Both the position numbers and the translations under genes were made by a program. This document shows positions 15,131-23,046 of a DNA stretch of 29,010 nucleotides, in pieces. Source of the stretch: an uncultured Geobacteraceae bacterium (GTDB lineage Bacteria; Desulfobacterota; Desulfuromonadia; Desulfuromonadales; Geopsychrobacteraceae); NCBI GenBank assembly GCA_937958075.1, contig CALFFB010000279.1, positions 1-29,010 on the forward strand. The letters run 5' to 3'. The notes beneath the pieces were generated by a model. That model did not search any database. It was not told the origin of the DNA and was given only the letters and a program-made list of their open reading frames with translations. Position 1 is the first letter of the stretch. Every line of letters begins with the position of its first letter.

Positions 15131-15236
15131 ATGGAAGCGTGACTTCCATGAAAAGGATGTCTGTCGCCACGGACGGCGACAGTCAATCGGCCAGGGATGG
15201 CGAAAAGTGTGCCTTGGAATGGGAGTTACGATTCCA
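15131..15236. promoter_or_regulatory. Three inverted repeats in the tesA/ybbA divergent promoter region
   Basis: ATGGAAG-cgtga-CTTCCAT (15131-15149) and CTGTCGCC-acggac-GGCGACAG (15161-15182) are perfect dyads. TGGAAT ... ATTCCA (15215-15236) flanks the ybbA ribosome-binding site GGGAG and includes the A of its start codon. Together they fill much of the 131-base region between the two divergent genes and look like operators and/or leader hairpins. No regulator can be named. Confidence 0.45.
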
Positions 15237-15937
15237 TGCTGAACCCGGTGACGGATCCCATTATTGAAATAAAAGACCTGCACTTGAGTCTAGTCGGCGG
15301 TGCCGGACCGGTCAAGATTCTGCGCGGCATCGACCTGACCGTCGCTACCGGTGAAACCTTGAGTATTGTCGGCCCGTCCGGGGCCGGCAAAACCACCCTG
15401 CTCATGGCCCTGGCCGGGCTGGAACCGGCTTCCTCGGGCGAGATCCGGGTCGCCGGTGTCCGCCTCAACGGTCTTGACGAGGATGACCTGGCGCGTTTTC
15501 GCCGTGCCCACATCGGCATTGTCTTTCAGTCCTTCCACCTCATTCCGACGATGACGGCCCTGGAAAATGTCGCCCTGCCCCTTGAGTTTGCAGCCGGCGA
15601 CGACGTCTTTGCGCGCGCCGCCGAGGCTTTGGCCCGTACCGGTCTTGAGCAGCGCCTGCACCACTTCCCCGGTGAACTGTCCGGCGGCGAGCAACAGCGC
15701 GTCGCTCTGGCCCGTGCCTTTGTCACCGAGCCGGCCCTGATTCTGGCGGACGAGCCGACGGGCAACCTGGATCAGCAGACAGGTGGCCAGGTCATGGATC
15801 TGCTCTTTTCCCTGCAACAGCAGAAAAACACCTCCCTGGTCCTCATTACCCATGATCCTCAGCTGGCTCAGCGCTGCCGGCGCCACATCCACCTGGCCGA
15901 CGGCAGGCTGGCTCCCCTCGACGAGTCGCTGCAATGA
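15236..15937 (+). CDS. ybbA: ABC transporter ATP-binding protein, YbbA/LolD family
   Basis: This 233-residue ATPase shows Walker A GPSGAGKTT at 46-54, the Q-loop IGIVFQSFHLIPTMTALENV, the signature LSGGEQQRVALARAF, Walker B LILADEPTGNLD and the H-loop LITHD. The QSFHLIPTMTALENV string is typical of the MacB/LolD/YbbA group that powers FtsX-type permeases. ATG 15236 is preferred because GGGAG lies 11 bases upstream; an earlier in-frame start at 15197 has no such support. It overlaps the permease gene by 4 bases. Confidence 0.92.
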   Translation: MLNPVTDPIIEIKDLHLSLVGGAGPVKILRGIDLTVATGETLSIVGPSGAGKTTLLMALAGLEPASSGEIRVAGVRLNGLDEDDLARFRRAHIGIVFQSFHLIPTMTALENVALPLEFAAGDDVFARAAEALARTGLEQRLHHFPGELSGGEQQRVALARAFVTEPALILADEPTGNLDQQTGGQVMDLLFSLQQQKNTSLVLITHDPQLAQRCRRHIHLADGRLAPLDESLQ

Positions 15938-18453
15938 TCTCCGTCCCGGGTCAATCCCTGCGACTCATGCGTCGTGAACTACGCGGCGGACTAAGGGGGT
16001 TCGGCGTCTTTGTCAGCTGTTTATTCCTCGGCGTCTTCGCTATTTCCGCCATCGGCAATTTCAGTGCCGGCGCCCGCGCCGGCCTTCTTGATGACGCCAG
16101 CGCCCTGCTTGGCGGCGATCTGGAAGTCCGGCTGTCGCACCGCCCGGTTTCTGATGAACAGCGGGAATTTTTAAACACCAATGCCCGGGTTTCCGAGGTT
16201 CTTGACCTGCGCACCATGGTCAATGCGGTAGCCAGTGACCGCCGTACCCTGGTTGAACTGAAAGCCGTTGATGGCAGCTATCCCCTTTACGGTGAGGTTC
16301 TTCTGGAACCGCAGCAATCCCTGCTCCGGTCCCTGGACGGCGACAACCTGCCCGGCGCCGTCGTTGACCGGGCGCTGTTGAATCGTCTGGAGGTTGCCCT
16401 CGGCGACCAGCTGCTCATCGGCGACCGCCCCTTCCGCATCACCGCCGTACTGACAAATGAGCCGGACCGCAGCTTTCGTATCTTCAACCTGGGACCACGC
16501 GTCCTGATCAGCACCGAAGCCCTGAAAACTACAGGCCTGCTCCAGCCGGGCAGCCTGGTCAACTACAACTATCGCCTGAAGTTAGCCGACCCGGATCAGG
16601 TCGAGCCTCTGCGCCGGCAACTGCAGGACCGGTTTCCCGAAGCCGGCTGGCGGCTGCGCAGCTGGCGGGAAGCAACACCGCGCATTTCCGATTTTATCGA
16701 CCGCCTGGAAACCAACTTGAGCCTGCTCGGCCTCTGTGCCCTGCTGCTGGGCGGCCTCGGGGTCACCGGTGCCGTGCGCGGCTACCTCGGCAGCAAGATG
16801 ACACACATCGCCACCATGAAGTGCCTGGGGGCTTCCCGCCGTGTTATTTTCACTACATATTTTCTGCAGATCCTGCTGCTGGGCGGACTGGCAACCCTCC
16901 TCGGCCTCCTTGGCGGAGCGGCTGTCCCCTGGCTTTTGACAAGCCAGCTGGGACCGGTGCTGCCCTTCCCCATCAAAGCCGATGTCTACCCTCTGGTCTG
17001 GCTGGTGACAGCGCTGTTCGGCCTGCTCACGGCGGTCCTCTTCTCCCTGAATGAACTGGGGCGCGCCTGCCGCGTCCCTGCGGCCATGCTTTTCCGGGGG
17101 GCGGTAGAAACCCGCAGCAAAAGTCCCGGAGCCATCATTAATTGTGCCCTTGCCCTTATCGCCCTGCTCCTCGTTGCCCTGGCCTTTGTCAGCAGCCCCG
17201 ACCGGCAGCTGGCCACCTGGTTCATCCTTGGCGCCACCCTGTGTTTTGCCCTGTTCCAGCTCCTCGCCCGGCTGGTCATCCGCTTGACGCGACAGCTGCC
17301 CCGTCCGCGTCATCCGGCCTTGCGCCTGGCCTTGACCAGCCTGAAAAACCCCGGTTCACCGGCGGGCAACATCATCTTTTCCCTGGGGCTCGGCCTGACC
17401 ATTCTGGTGATGATCGTCCAGATCCAGGGCAATCTCAACCGGCTGGTCACCGCCAATATCCCCAAGGACGCACCAACCTTCTTCTTTTTCGATGTCCAGC
17501 AGCATCAGCTCGAACCCTTGCGCCGGATCCTGAAGGAGAACTCCGATACTGCCACCCTCGCTGCCTCCCCGACCCTGCGCGGCCGCATTACCGCCATCGC
17601 CGGCGTCGCCGTCGAGGAGCGCGCTATCGATCCGGAGGTGCGCTGGGCGGTGCGCGGAGACCGTTTTTTAAGTTACGCGTCCCGACTGCCGGAAAGTACC
17701 CGCATCGTTGCCGGCGCCTGGTGGCCGGAAGACTATCAGGGCCCGCCGCAGATCTCCCTGACCGCTGACCTGGCAGAAGGATTCGGGGTCGGGATCGGCG
17801 ACACCCTGAGCGTCAACATCCTCGGACGCACCATCACCGCCACGATCGCCAGCCTGCGTCAGGTGGACTGGTCGACCCTGGAGCTGAACTTCGCCCTGAT
17901 CTTTTCTCCCGGAGTTCTCGAACAGGCGCCCCACACCTATCTGGCCGCAACCCAGTTGCCTCCCGGTGAAGAAGATGACATGTACCAGCGCATTACCCGC
18001 GCCTTCACCAATATCTCCGCCGTCTCGGTGCGGGACATCCTCGACAATGTTGCCACCACCCTCAGCCGCATCGGCTGGGCCTTCCGGGGGATGGCAGCCA
18101 TGACCCTGCTCACCGGTTTTCTGGTTCTCATTGGTGCCGTCTCCGCCGACCAGCACCGGCGCATCCGCGATGCCGTTATCTACAAGGTCTGTGGCTCAAC
18201 CCGATGGGATATTCTGCAGGTATTCGCAGCTGAATTTCTGCTTCTTGGCGTGCTCACCGGCATGGTCAGTCTGGTGGCCGGCAGCCTGGCGGCCCTGGCC
18301 ATTCTCAAGGGGCCTCTTAATGCGGATTTTGACATGCAGCTGACGGCGGTCTTGCTCACCCTGGGAGCGGGAATTGCCCTGACCCTGCTGCTGGGGCTCC
18401 TGGGAACCTGGAAAGCCCTGGGCCAGAAGGCGTCAAATTATCTGCGGCGTTGA
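15934..18453 (+). CDS. ybbP: ABC transporter permease with two FtsX domains, YbbP-like
   Basis: This 839-residue permease pairs with YbbA. It has an N-terminal helix (about 22-42) followed by an extracytoplasmic MacB-like domain, then FtsX-type helices near 265-380, more helices at about 398-440 and 475-492, a second periplasmic domain (about 500-700), and a final three-helix FtsX block from about 715 to 830. The duplicated layout and length match YbbP. The tesA-ybbA-ybbP neighbourhood suggests a role with lipids, esters or envelope molecules, but the substrate is unknown. The stop lies 2 bases from the end of a convergent gene. Confidence 0.88.
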   Translation: MISVPGQSLRLMRRELRGGLRGFGVFVSCLFLGVFAISAIGNFSAGARAGLLDDASALLGGDLEVRLSHRPVSDEQREFLNTNARVSEVLDLRTMVNAVASDRRTLVELKAVDGSYPLYGEVLLEPQQSLLRSLDGDNLPGAVVDRALLNRLEVALGDQLLIGDRPFRITAVLTNEPDRSFRIFNLGPRVLISTEALKTTGLLQPGSLVNYNYRLKLADPDQVEPLRRQLQDRFPEAGWRLRSWREATPRISDFIDRLETNLSLLGLCALLLGGLGVTGAVRGYLGSKMTHIATMKCLGASRRVIFTTYFLQILLLGGLATLLGLLGGAAVPWLLTSQLGPVLPFPIKADVYPLVWLVTALFGLLTAVLFSLNELGRACRVPAAMLFRGAVETRSKSPGAIINCALALIALLLVALAFVSSPDRQLATWFILGATLCFALFQLLARLVIRLTRQLPRPRHPALRLALTSLKNPGSPAGNIIFSLGLGLTILVMIVQIQGNLNRLVTANIPKDAPTFFFFDVQQHQLEPLRRILKENSDTATLAASPTLRGRITAIAGVAVEERAIDPEVRWAVRGDRFLSYASRLPESTRIVAGAWWPEDYQGPPQISLTADLAEGFGVGIGDTLSVNILGRTITATIASLRQVDWSTLELNFALIFSPGVLEQAPHTYLAATQLPPGEEDDMYQRITRAFTNISAVSVRDILDNVATTLSRIGWAFRGMAAMTLLTGFLVLIGAVSADQHRRIRDAVIYKVCGSTRWDILQVFAAEFLLLGVLTGMVSLVAGSLAALAILKGPLNADFDMQLTAVLLTLGAGIALTLLLGLLGTWKALGQKASNYLRR

Positions 18454-18455
18454 TG

Positions 18456-19196
18456 TCAGATGGACAGATTGATCTGCTTGTCCGTATACAGGGCGTACTC
18501 ATTGTCACCACGCTGATAGAGAATCGCCCGGCGGTTGTCCTCGTCGATTTCACCAGCACCCACCAGAACCCGGATATCCAGCTCCAGGGCGGAATCGTAC
18601 TGGGTTTTCACCTGGGGGCGGCAGATCAGGCGCAACCGTTTCGTCGCATAGCGGTAGGAACCGTCACTGCTGATCGCATCAACCAGGTGCGGCCCCTCTT
18701 CCCCCGGCTGCAGTTCCAGCCCGGCAAAGCCCAGATAAAATTCCGACAGCCCTCTGATATAGATCGGAAAATAATTACTCAGCTCGTCCAGCTGGGCGCC
18801 GAACTCCAGTTCCGGCAGACGGGCGGGTTGACGTAACTGCCGGGCCAGATGAGCCATCCCCTCGGCTGTCACCTTGACGGCTCGCAGACAATCGGAGAGC
18901 TCCTTCTCGGCGATGGCACGCCCCTGCTCCACCAGCTCCGTCAGTGCGGTCTGGTAATCGACACGGAGAATCCGACCGGACCCCTTCAGCCCCTCGATGA
19001 GCTCGCGCATGGCGACAAAGCGCCGGCGGGCCCGTTCGTCACGGTATTCACGTCCGTCACGCTGTTCCGGTGGATACTCGTCGCGTGGTCGCTGGGGCGT
19101 CACCCGCCGGGTCGGCTGGACCGGTTCCACCTCAAGGAAAGGGCGGTACGCCTGAAAATCTTCAACCCGCAGCTTTGATGCCATAACCTGATCCAT
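18456..19196 (-). CDS. Conserved-looking protein of unknown function, 246 residues
   Basis: I do not recognise this family. There is no signal peptide or membrane helix. Residues about 27-60 are rich in Pro, Arg and charged residues (likely disordered), about 60-145 look alpha-helical (MRELIEGLKGSGRILRVDYQ, LTELVEQGRAIAEKELSDCL), and the last 100 residues look like beta strands (RYATKRLRLICRP, YDSALELDIRVLVG, NEYALYTDKQINLSI). Codon use resembles the neighbours. The start may be ATG 19196 or, with a slightly better ribosome-binding site (CAGG), ATG 19184. It lies 70 bases downstream of the antiporter gene and could be its operon partner, and it ends 2 bases from ybbP. Confidence 0.65.
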   Translation of the reverse strand: MDQVMASKLRVEDFQAYRPFLEVEPVQPTRRVTPQRPRDEYPPEQRDGREYRDERARRRFVAMRELIEGLKGSGRILRVDYQTALTELVEQGRAIAEKELSDCLRAVKVTAEGMAHLARQLRQPARLPELEFGAQLDELSNYFPIYIRGLSEFYLGFAGLELQPGEEGPHLVDAISSDGSYRYATKRLRLICRPQVKTQYDSALELDIRVLVGAGEIDEDNRRAILYQRGDNEYALYTDKQINLSI

Positions 19197-19266
19197 ATCT
19201 GTTAGCGGTTACTGATAAAAACAGAACACCCCTGTATGGACGTATCGACCTGAAGCCGGGCAGTCT

Positions 19267-21606
19267 TTAATTGTGTCTCCGGGGAAAAACCTCCGGCTGC
19301 CGGAAGCCCTGCTCCTGAGCCTCGGATTCTTCGTTGATGGCAAAGTACTGAAGCCACACCTTGAAGTGCCGCAACTGCTGCGGCGACCCGAGAATCAGCA
19401 GTTCATCGCCTTCCGCCAGGCGATCGGTCCCGACCGGATTGATAATGGCGCTGCCCTGGCGCCGGATACCGGTGACCAGAACCCCCACTTTCTGAAGAAT
19501 CTCCAGTTCCGCCAAAGGCAGACCGACACGCGGCCCCGCCGGCACCGTGACCGTCTCCAGTCGGGCATTGTCAAAGGCCGCCTGCTCCGGCGCCGGACGG
19601 ACCTCTTCCAGCCCGGACCGGGCCGCTGCCAGCTGTTCCTGCGTTCCCAGCAGCAGCAGCCGATCCCGGCTGTAAAGCTTCTGCTCCGGACCGGGAGCAA
19701 CAATAAGATGGCCGCCCCGGTCGATTTCCACCACTGAACAGCCATAGCGTGCCCGGATCTGAAGATCGCTGATACTCTGCCCTGAACAGGCAGCCCCTTC
19801 CGGCAGGATCATTTCCTGGACGAGAATCTTCCAGCTGGCGGTCCCCTGCAGCCAGGATCGCTGCTGCGCCGTCTCATCCGGGGGCGTCTCGCCAAAAGCC
19901 CCCTCGATGGACTGCTGCCACTGGCTGTGCCAGAACAGCAGGCGGCGGGAAAAGATTGTCAGGACGACAATGACGCCGGCAATGACCCCGGCCCAGACCC
20001 ACCAGCTCAGCTCACGGACGGGCACCACAGACAAAAGCCAGATCGCCATCACCAACAGGCCGAAAGCCTTGATGCCGTTGTCGACAATGGGCGCGAGAAA
20101 GCGCGGCCGGTTACCCACCGACCGGGAGATCATCTGCGCCAGGGCGGAAATGTTGAACCAGATGGCGAGCAGGGGCACCAGCACCAGCAGGAAAATCACG
20201 GCCCAGTAGGTCAGGGTCAGGATCTCCGTCGACAGATAGTCGGTCACCGCCGTGTCCTGAAGAGCCGTCAGCAGGCGCCTGGAAAAGATCAGCACGCCGC
20301 TGACAAACAGACCTTCGAGGACACTGTAGGCCAGCCGCTTCTTGCTGTGCTGCCACCACAGGCGCCCTCCCTGATTGTCGACCAACTGCACCATCCAGTG
20401 ATGGTAGGCGTTGAAAAAACGGCGTACCCAGGACGGCTCAATCCGGTTCAGGGCCGTCAGCAGGGTCTCGGCATGGCGGTTGATCAGCGGGGCGATGAGA
20501 ACGGTCAGCAGCGACACCCCGACCGCCACCGGATAGAGAGCCGGCGGCAGCACCTGGGCGGCGACACCCATCTGGGCGATAACAAAGGTAAACTCCCCCA
20601 GGGGCAGAAGCAGCAGCCCGGCCCGCCGTGCCTCGTCCGGCGGCACGGCAAAAACCATCAGGGCCGTACCCACGGCGACCGCCCGCACCACCAGGGTGAA
20701 CAACCCCAGACCGAGCACCCAGGGCCAGACCGACACCAGCAACTGGACGTCGATCATCATGCCGATGGCAACGAAAAAGACACTGCTGAACATATCACGC
20801 ACGCCGGCGAAGGAGGTCTCGACGCCGCTTTTCTGGGGCATGTCGGCGACCACCGCGCCCAGCAGAAAGGCCCCCAGAGCCAGGGAATAACCCGCCTTGA
20901 CCGAGAGAATCGCCATCAGGAACAGCAATCCGGCAACGACAATGGTCTGCAGCTCCGGATCGGCCTTGGCGCTGACCCGACGCAGCACCCGCGGCAACAA
21001 CAACAAGCCGGCGATCACCACCAGGACGACAAAGGTCATCAACCCGGTGAGCAGGCTGCCGACACCCAGCTGTCCGGAGGTGGTGGCGGTCTGGGCACCG
21101 AGAATCGCCAGCATAACGACAGCAACCACGTCCTCCAGCACCGTCATGCCGAGGGCTGTCTGCCCTGACGGCATGTGACCGAGGTTCATGTCCTTGACGA
21201 TTTTGGCAATAACGGCGGAGCTGGAGACCATCAGCATGCCGGCGACAAACAAGCCCTGTGCCGGCGACCAGCCCAGCGCCTGGGCGAGCTGCTGAACGGC
21301 GCTGAAGACCAGAAAGGCGGCCAGAGCCGTGGCGCCGACGGTCGCCAGCCCCAGTTTCTGCAACTTGGTCAGGCTCAGACCCAGACCGATGGCGAACATC
21401 AGAAACACCAGGCCGATCTGAGAGAGGGTTTCTATGCGGGCGACATCCTGAATGAAGGAAAATGGCGGGGTGTAGGGACCAATAAGGATTCCGGCCAGCA
21501 GATAGCCGACAATGACTGACAGACCGATGCGCTTGCACAGGGCGCCGGCAATCCCGGCGCCGAGCAGGACAATGGCCAGATCCTGAAGAAAATCAACTCC
21601 ATCCAT
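19267..21606 (-). CDS. CPA2-family cation:proton antiporter with two C-terminal RCK_C (TrkA-C) domains
   Basis: This 779-residue protein starts with a KefB/CPA2-type exchanger (residues about 5-385; GLVFLMFAIGLGLSLTKLQKLG, SSSAVIAKIVKDMN, VLEDVVAVVMLAILG, PQKSGVETSFAGVRDMFSSVFFVAIGMMID). A second membrane part of about four helices follows (about 425-570), then two tandem TrkA-C/RCK_C modules (about 610-690 and 690-765). No NAD-binding RCK_N Rossmann motif (GxGxxG) is seen, unlike KefB/KefC. It probably exchanges K+ or Na+ for H+, gated by a ligand at the RCK_C modules; ion and ligand are inferred. The ribosome-binding site is weak (AAGAAA). Confidence 0.87.
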   Translation of the reverse strand: MDGVDFLQDLAIVLLGAGIAGALCKRIGLSVIVGYLLAGILIGPYTPPFSFIQDVARIETLSQIGLVFLMFAIGLGLSLTKLQKLGLATVGATALAAFLVFSAVQQLAQALGWSPAQGLFVAGMLMVSSSAVIAKIVKDMNLGHMPSGQTALGMTVLEDVVAVVMLAILGAQTATTSGQLGVGSLLTGLMTFVVLVVIAGLLLLPRVLRRVSAKADPELQTIVVAGLLFLMAILSVKAGYSLALGAFLLGAVVADMPQKSGVETSFAGVRDMFSSVFFVAIGMMIDVQLLVSVWPWVLGLGLFTLVVRAVAVGTALMVFAVPPDEARRAGLLLLPLGEFTFVIAQMGVAAQVLPPALYPVAVGVSLLTVLIAPLINRHAETLLTALNRIEPSWVRRFFNAYHHWMVQLVDNQGGRLWWQHSKKRLAYSVLEGLFVSGVLIFSRRLLTALQDTAVTDYLSTEILTLTYWAVIFLLVLVPLLAIWFNISALAQMISRSVGNRPRFLAPIVDNGIKAFGLLVMAIWLLSVVPVRELSWWVWAGVIAGVIVVLTIFSRRLLFWHSQWQQSIEGAFGETPPDETAQQRSWLQGTASWKILVQEMILPEGAACSGQSISDLQIRARYGCSVVEIDRGGHLIVAPGPEQKLYSRDRLLLLGTQEQLAAARSGLEEVRPAPEQAAFDNARLETVTVPAGPRVGLPLAELEILQKVGVLVTGIRRQGSAIINPVGTDRLAEGDELLILGSPQQLRHFKVWLQYFAINEESEAQEQGFRQPEVFPRRHN

Positions 21607-21703
21607 GGTTTCTTATCTATTCACCTGGCCCCCGTCACCCGGTCCGGCACCAGCCTGTATGACGGAGCCGGACAGTGCAGGGCGGTTAACGGCCGTCAGG
21701 CGG

Positions 21704-22456
21704 TCACTGCCCCGTTTTCCGGCGATGGACCGCCAGAGGTGCCCAGGTCTGGGCAACAGGCATGATTTCCATAGCATTGATATTGACATGCGCCGGTCGT
21801 GATACCGCCCAGTAAACGGCCTCGGCAATATCTTCCGGGCGCAGGGGTTCAGTCCCCTCATAGACCTTGGCGGCCTTGTCCTTGTCCCCCTTGAAGCGGA
21901 CATCGGAAAACTCGCTTTCCGCCATCCCCGGGGCGATGCAGGTGACCCTGATTCTGGTGCCGTACAGATCGGCGCGCAGGTTGCGACTGAACTGATCGAC
22001 AAAGGCCTTGCTGCCGCCGTAGACGTTGCCGCCGCTATAGGGCCAGCTGCCGGCGGTCGAACTGATATTGACAACATGGCCGCTGTCGCGCGCGACCATC
22101 TGCGGCAGCACCGCCCTGGTGCAGTAGGTCAGGCCCTTGACGTTGGTGTCGATCATCGTATCCCAGTCGTCAAGGTTGACCTCCCAGGCCGGCTCCAGAC
22201 CCAGGGCCAGGCCGGCGTTGTTAAGGAGCACGTCGACCTGCGGCAGTTGCGACAGCCGGGCCATCACCTGCTGCCGGTCACGCACATCGAGGGTGAGCAC
22301 CTCAATAACCGCCGGATGCAGCTCCTTCTGCAGGGCCTGCAGGCGTTCGCCGCGCCGTCCGGTGAGAATCAACCGCCAGCCCCGGGCGGCAAAACAGCGC
22401 GCGCAGGCCTCACCGAAGCCTGAGGTTGCGCCGGTAATCAGAATCGTCTGGCTCAT
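21704..22456 (-). CDS. SDR-family NADP-dependent dehydrogenase, YdfG-like
   Basis: This 250-residue short-chain dehydrogenase has the cofactor motif TGATSGFG near residues 8-15, NNAG near 79, the catalytic Ser in ISSTAGSWPYSGG and YGGSK as the YxxxK active site. The C-terminal block RFKGDKDKAAKVYEG ... LRPEDIAEAVYWAVSRPAHVNINAMEIMPVAQTWAPLAVHR follows E. coli YdfG closely. YdfG oxidises 3-hydroxy acids and L-allo-threonine/serine and also reduces malonic semialdehyde; a similar activity is likely. The ATG overlaps the lapA-like stop by 4 bases, with GGAGGTAAGG upstream. Confidence 0.9.
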   Translation of the reverse strand: MSQTILITGATSGFGEACARCFAARGWRLILTGRRGERLQALQKELHPAVIEVLTLDVRDRQQVMARLSQLPQVDVLLNNAGLALGLEPAWEVNLDDWDTMIDTNVKGLTYCTRAVLPQMVARDSGHVVNISSTAGSWPYSGGNVYGGSKAFVDQFSRNLRADLYGTRIRVTCIAPGMAESEFSDVRFKGDKDKAAKVYEGTEPLRPEDIAEAVYWAVSRPAHVNINAMEIMPVAQTWAPLAVHRRKTGQ

Positions 22457-22830
22457 ACCTTACCTCCTGTATCTGACGTTGATGAGTGATCGGAATGCAG
22501 GGGCGCGGCCGGTGGAATGATGACCTCGGCTGCGCTCTTGCCCCCTGTCTCCGGCTCTCCGGCAACGGGCGACGCGGACACCCCCTCGGCTGCTGTGTCC
22601 GCAGATTTTTTCTCCTGCTTCTGCTGCCGGCGTTTTTTGCGTGCGTGCAGCCACATCTGGGTGACTCCGACCAGGTAACCAAGGACCAGCGGCACAAAGA
22701 GCAGCAACGCCAGAGGCAGCTCCGTGTGCCAGCGCAAAAACAGAACCTCTGTCGGAGCAATGTTCTGATAGGCAAAAATACCTGCCGCGATGGACAGGAT
22801 GATGACAAGGACCAGCTTGACTTTGTTCAT
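22453..22830 (-). CDS. LapA (DUF1049) domain membrane protein
   Basis: This 125-residue protein has two transmembrane helices (about 5-22 and 40-62) flanking the LapA/YciS-type block FAYQNIAPTEVLFLRWHTELPLALLLFVPLVLGYLVG, then a basic segment (HARKKRRQQKQEKK) and a Pro/Ser/Ala-rich cytoplasmic tail. LapA takes part in lipopolysaccharide assembly and LpxC turnover in E. coli together with LapB; no lapB is present here, so the function is inferred from the domain. GGAG about 7 bases before the ATG supports the start. It is translationally coupled to the SDR gene. Confidence 0.85.
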   Translation of the reverse strand: MNKVKLVLVIILSIAAGIFAYQNIAPTEVLFLRWHTELPLALLLFVPLVLGYLVGVTQMWLHARKKRRQQKQEKKSADTAAEGVSASPVAGEPETGGKSAAEVIIPPAAPLHSDHSSTSDTGGKV

Positions 22831-22923
22831 GACGAACTCCGCGAAGGTGTGTGCATAGAGGGTGACGATGACAAGGAGGGAACAGTTTACAGGAATCTCG
22901 CCCGTTGTTCAGCGAATTTTGGA

Positions 22924-22953
22924 TAAAAAAATGGGGAATCCTGCTGATTCCCC
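22924..22953 (-). terminator. Rho-independent terminator after degP
   Basis: On the minus strand GGGGAAT (22953-22947) and ATTCCCC (22939-22933) form a perfect 7-bp stem with a 7-base loop, followed by ATTTTTTTA. It lies about 95 bases after the protease stop and insulates lapA. A second small dyad, GAACGT ... ACGTTC (22959-22978), sits just before it. The rest of the 93-base gap holds nothing recognisable. Confidence 0.88.
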
Positions 22954-23046
22954 GAAATGAACGTAGGAGGTAACGTTCACAGCAATCCTGACCGGTCATC
23001 CGCCGCTGAGCAGGGCGACGGCCGACCGGCCTTTCTGGTTGGTGTT

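Noticed and set aside
19927..21168. A long plus-strand open frame (413 codons) opposite the antiporter
   Set aside because: The translation is a Gln/His/Asp/Gly-rich low-complexity string typical of the complement of a GC-rich gene; the minus strand has a clear family match.
21649..21680. GTCCGGC/GCCGGAC inverted repeat between the SDR and the antiporter
   Set aside because: Seven base pairs with an 18-base loop and no T-run; likely chance in GC-rich DNA.
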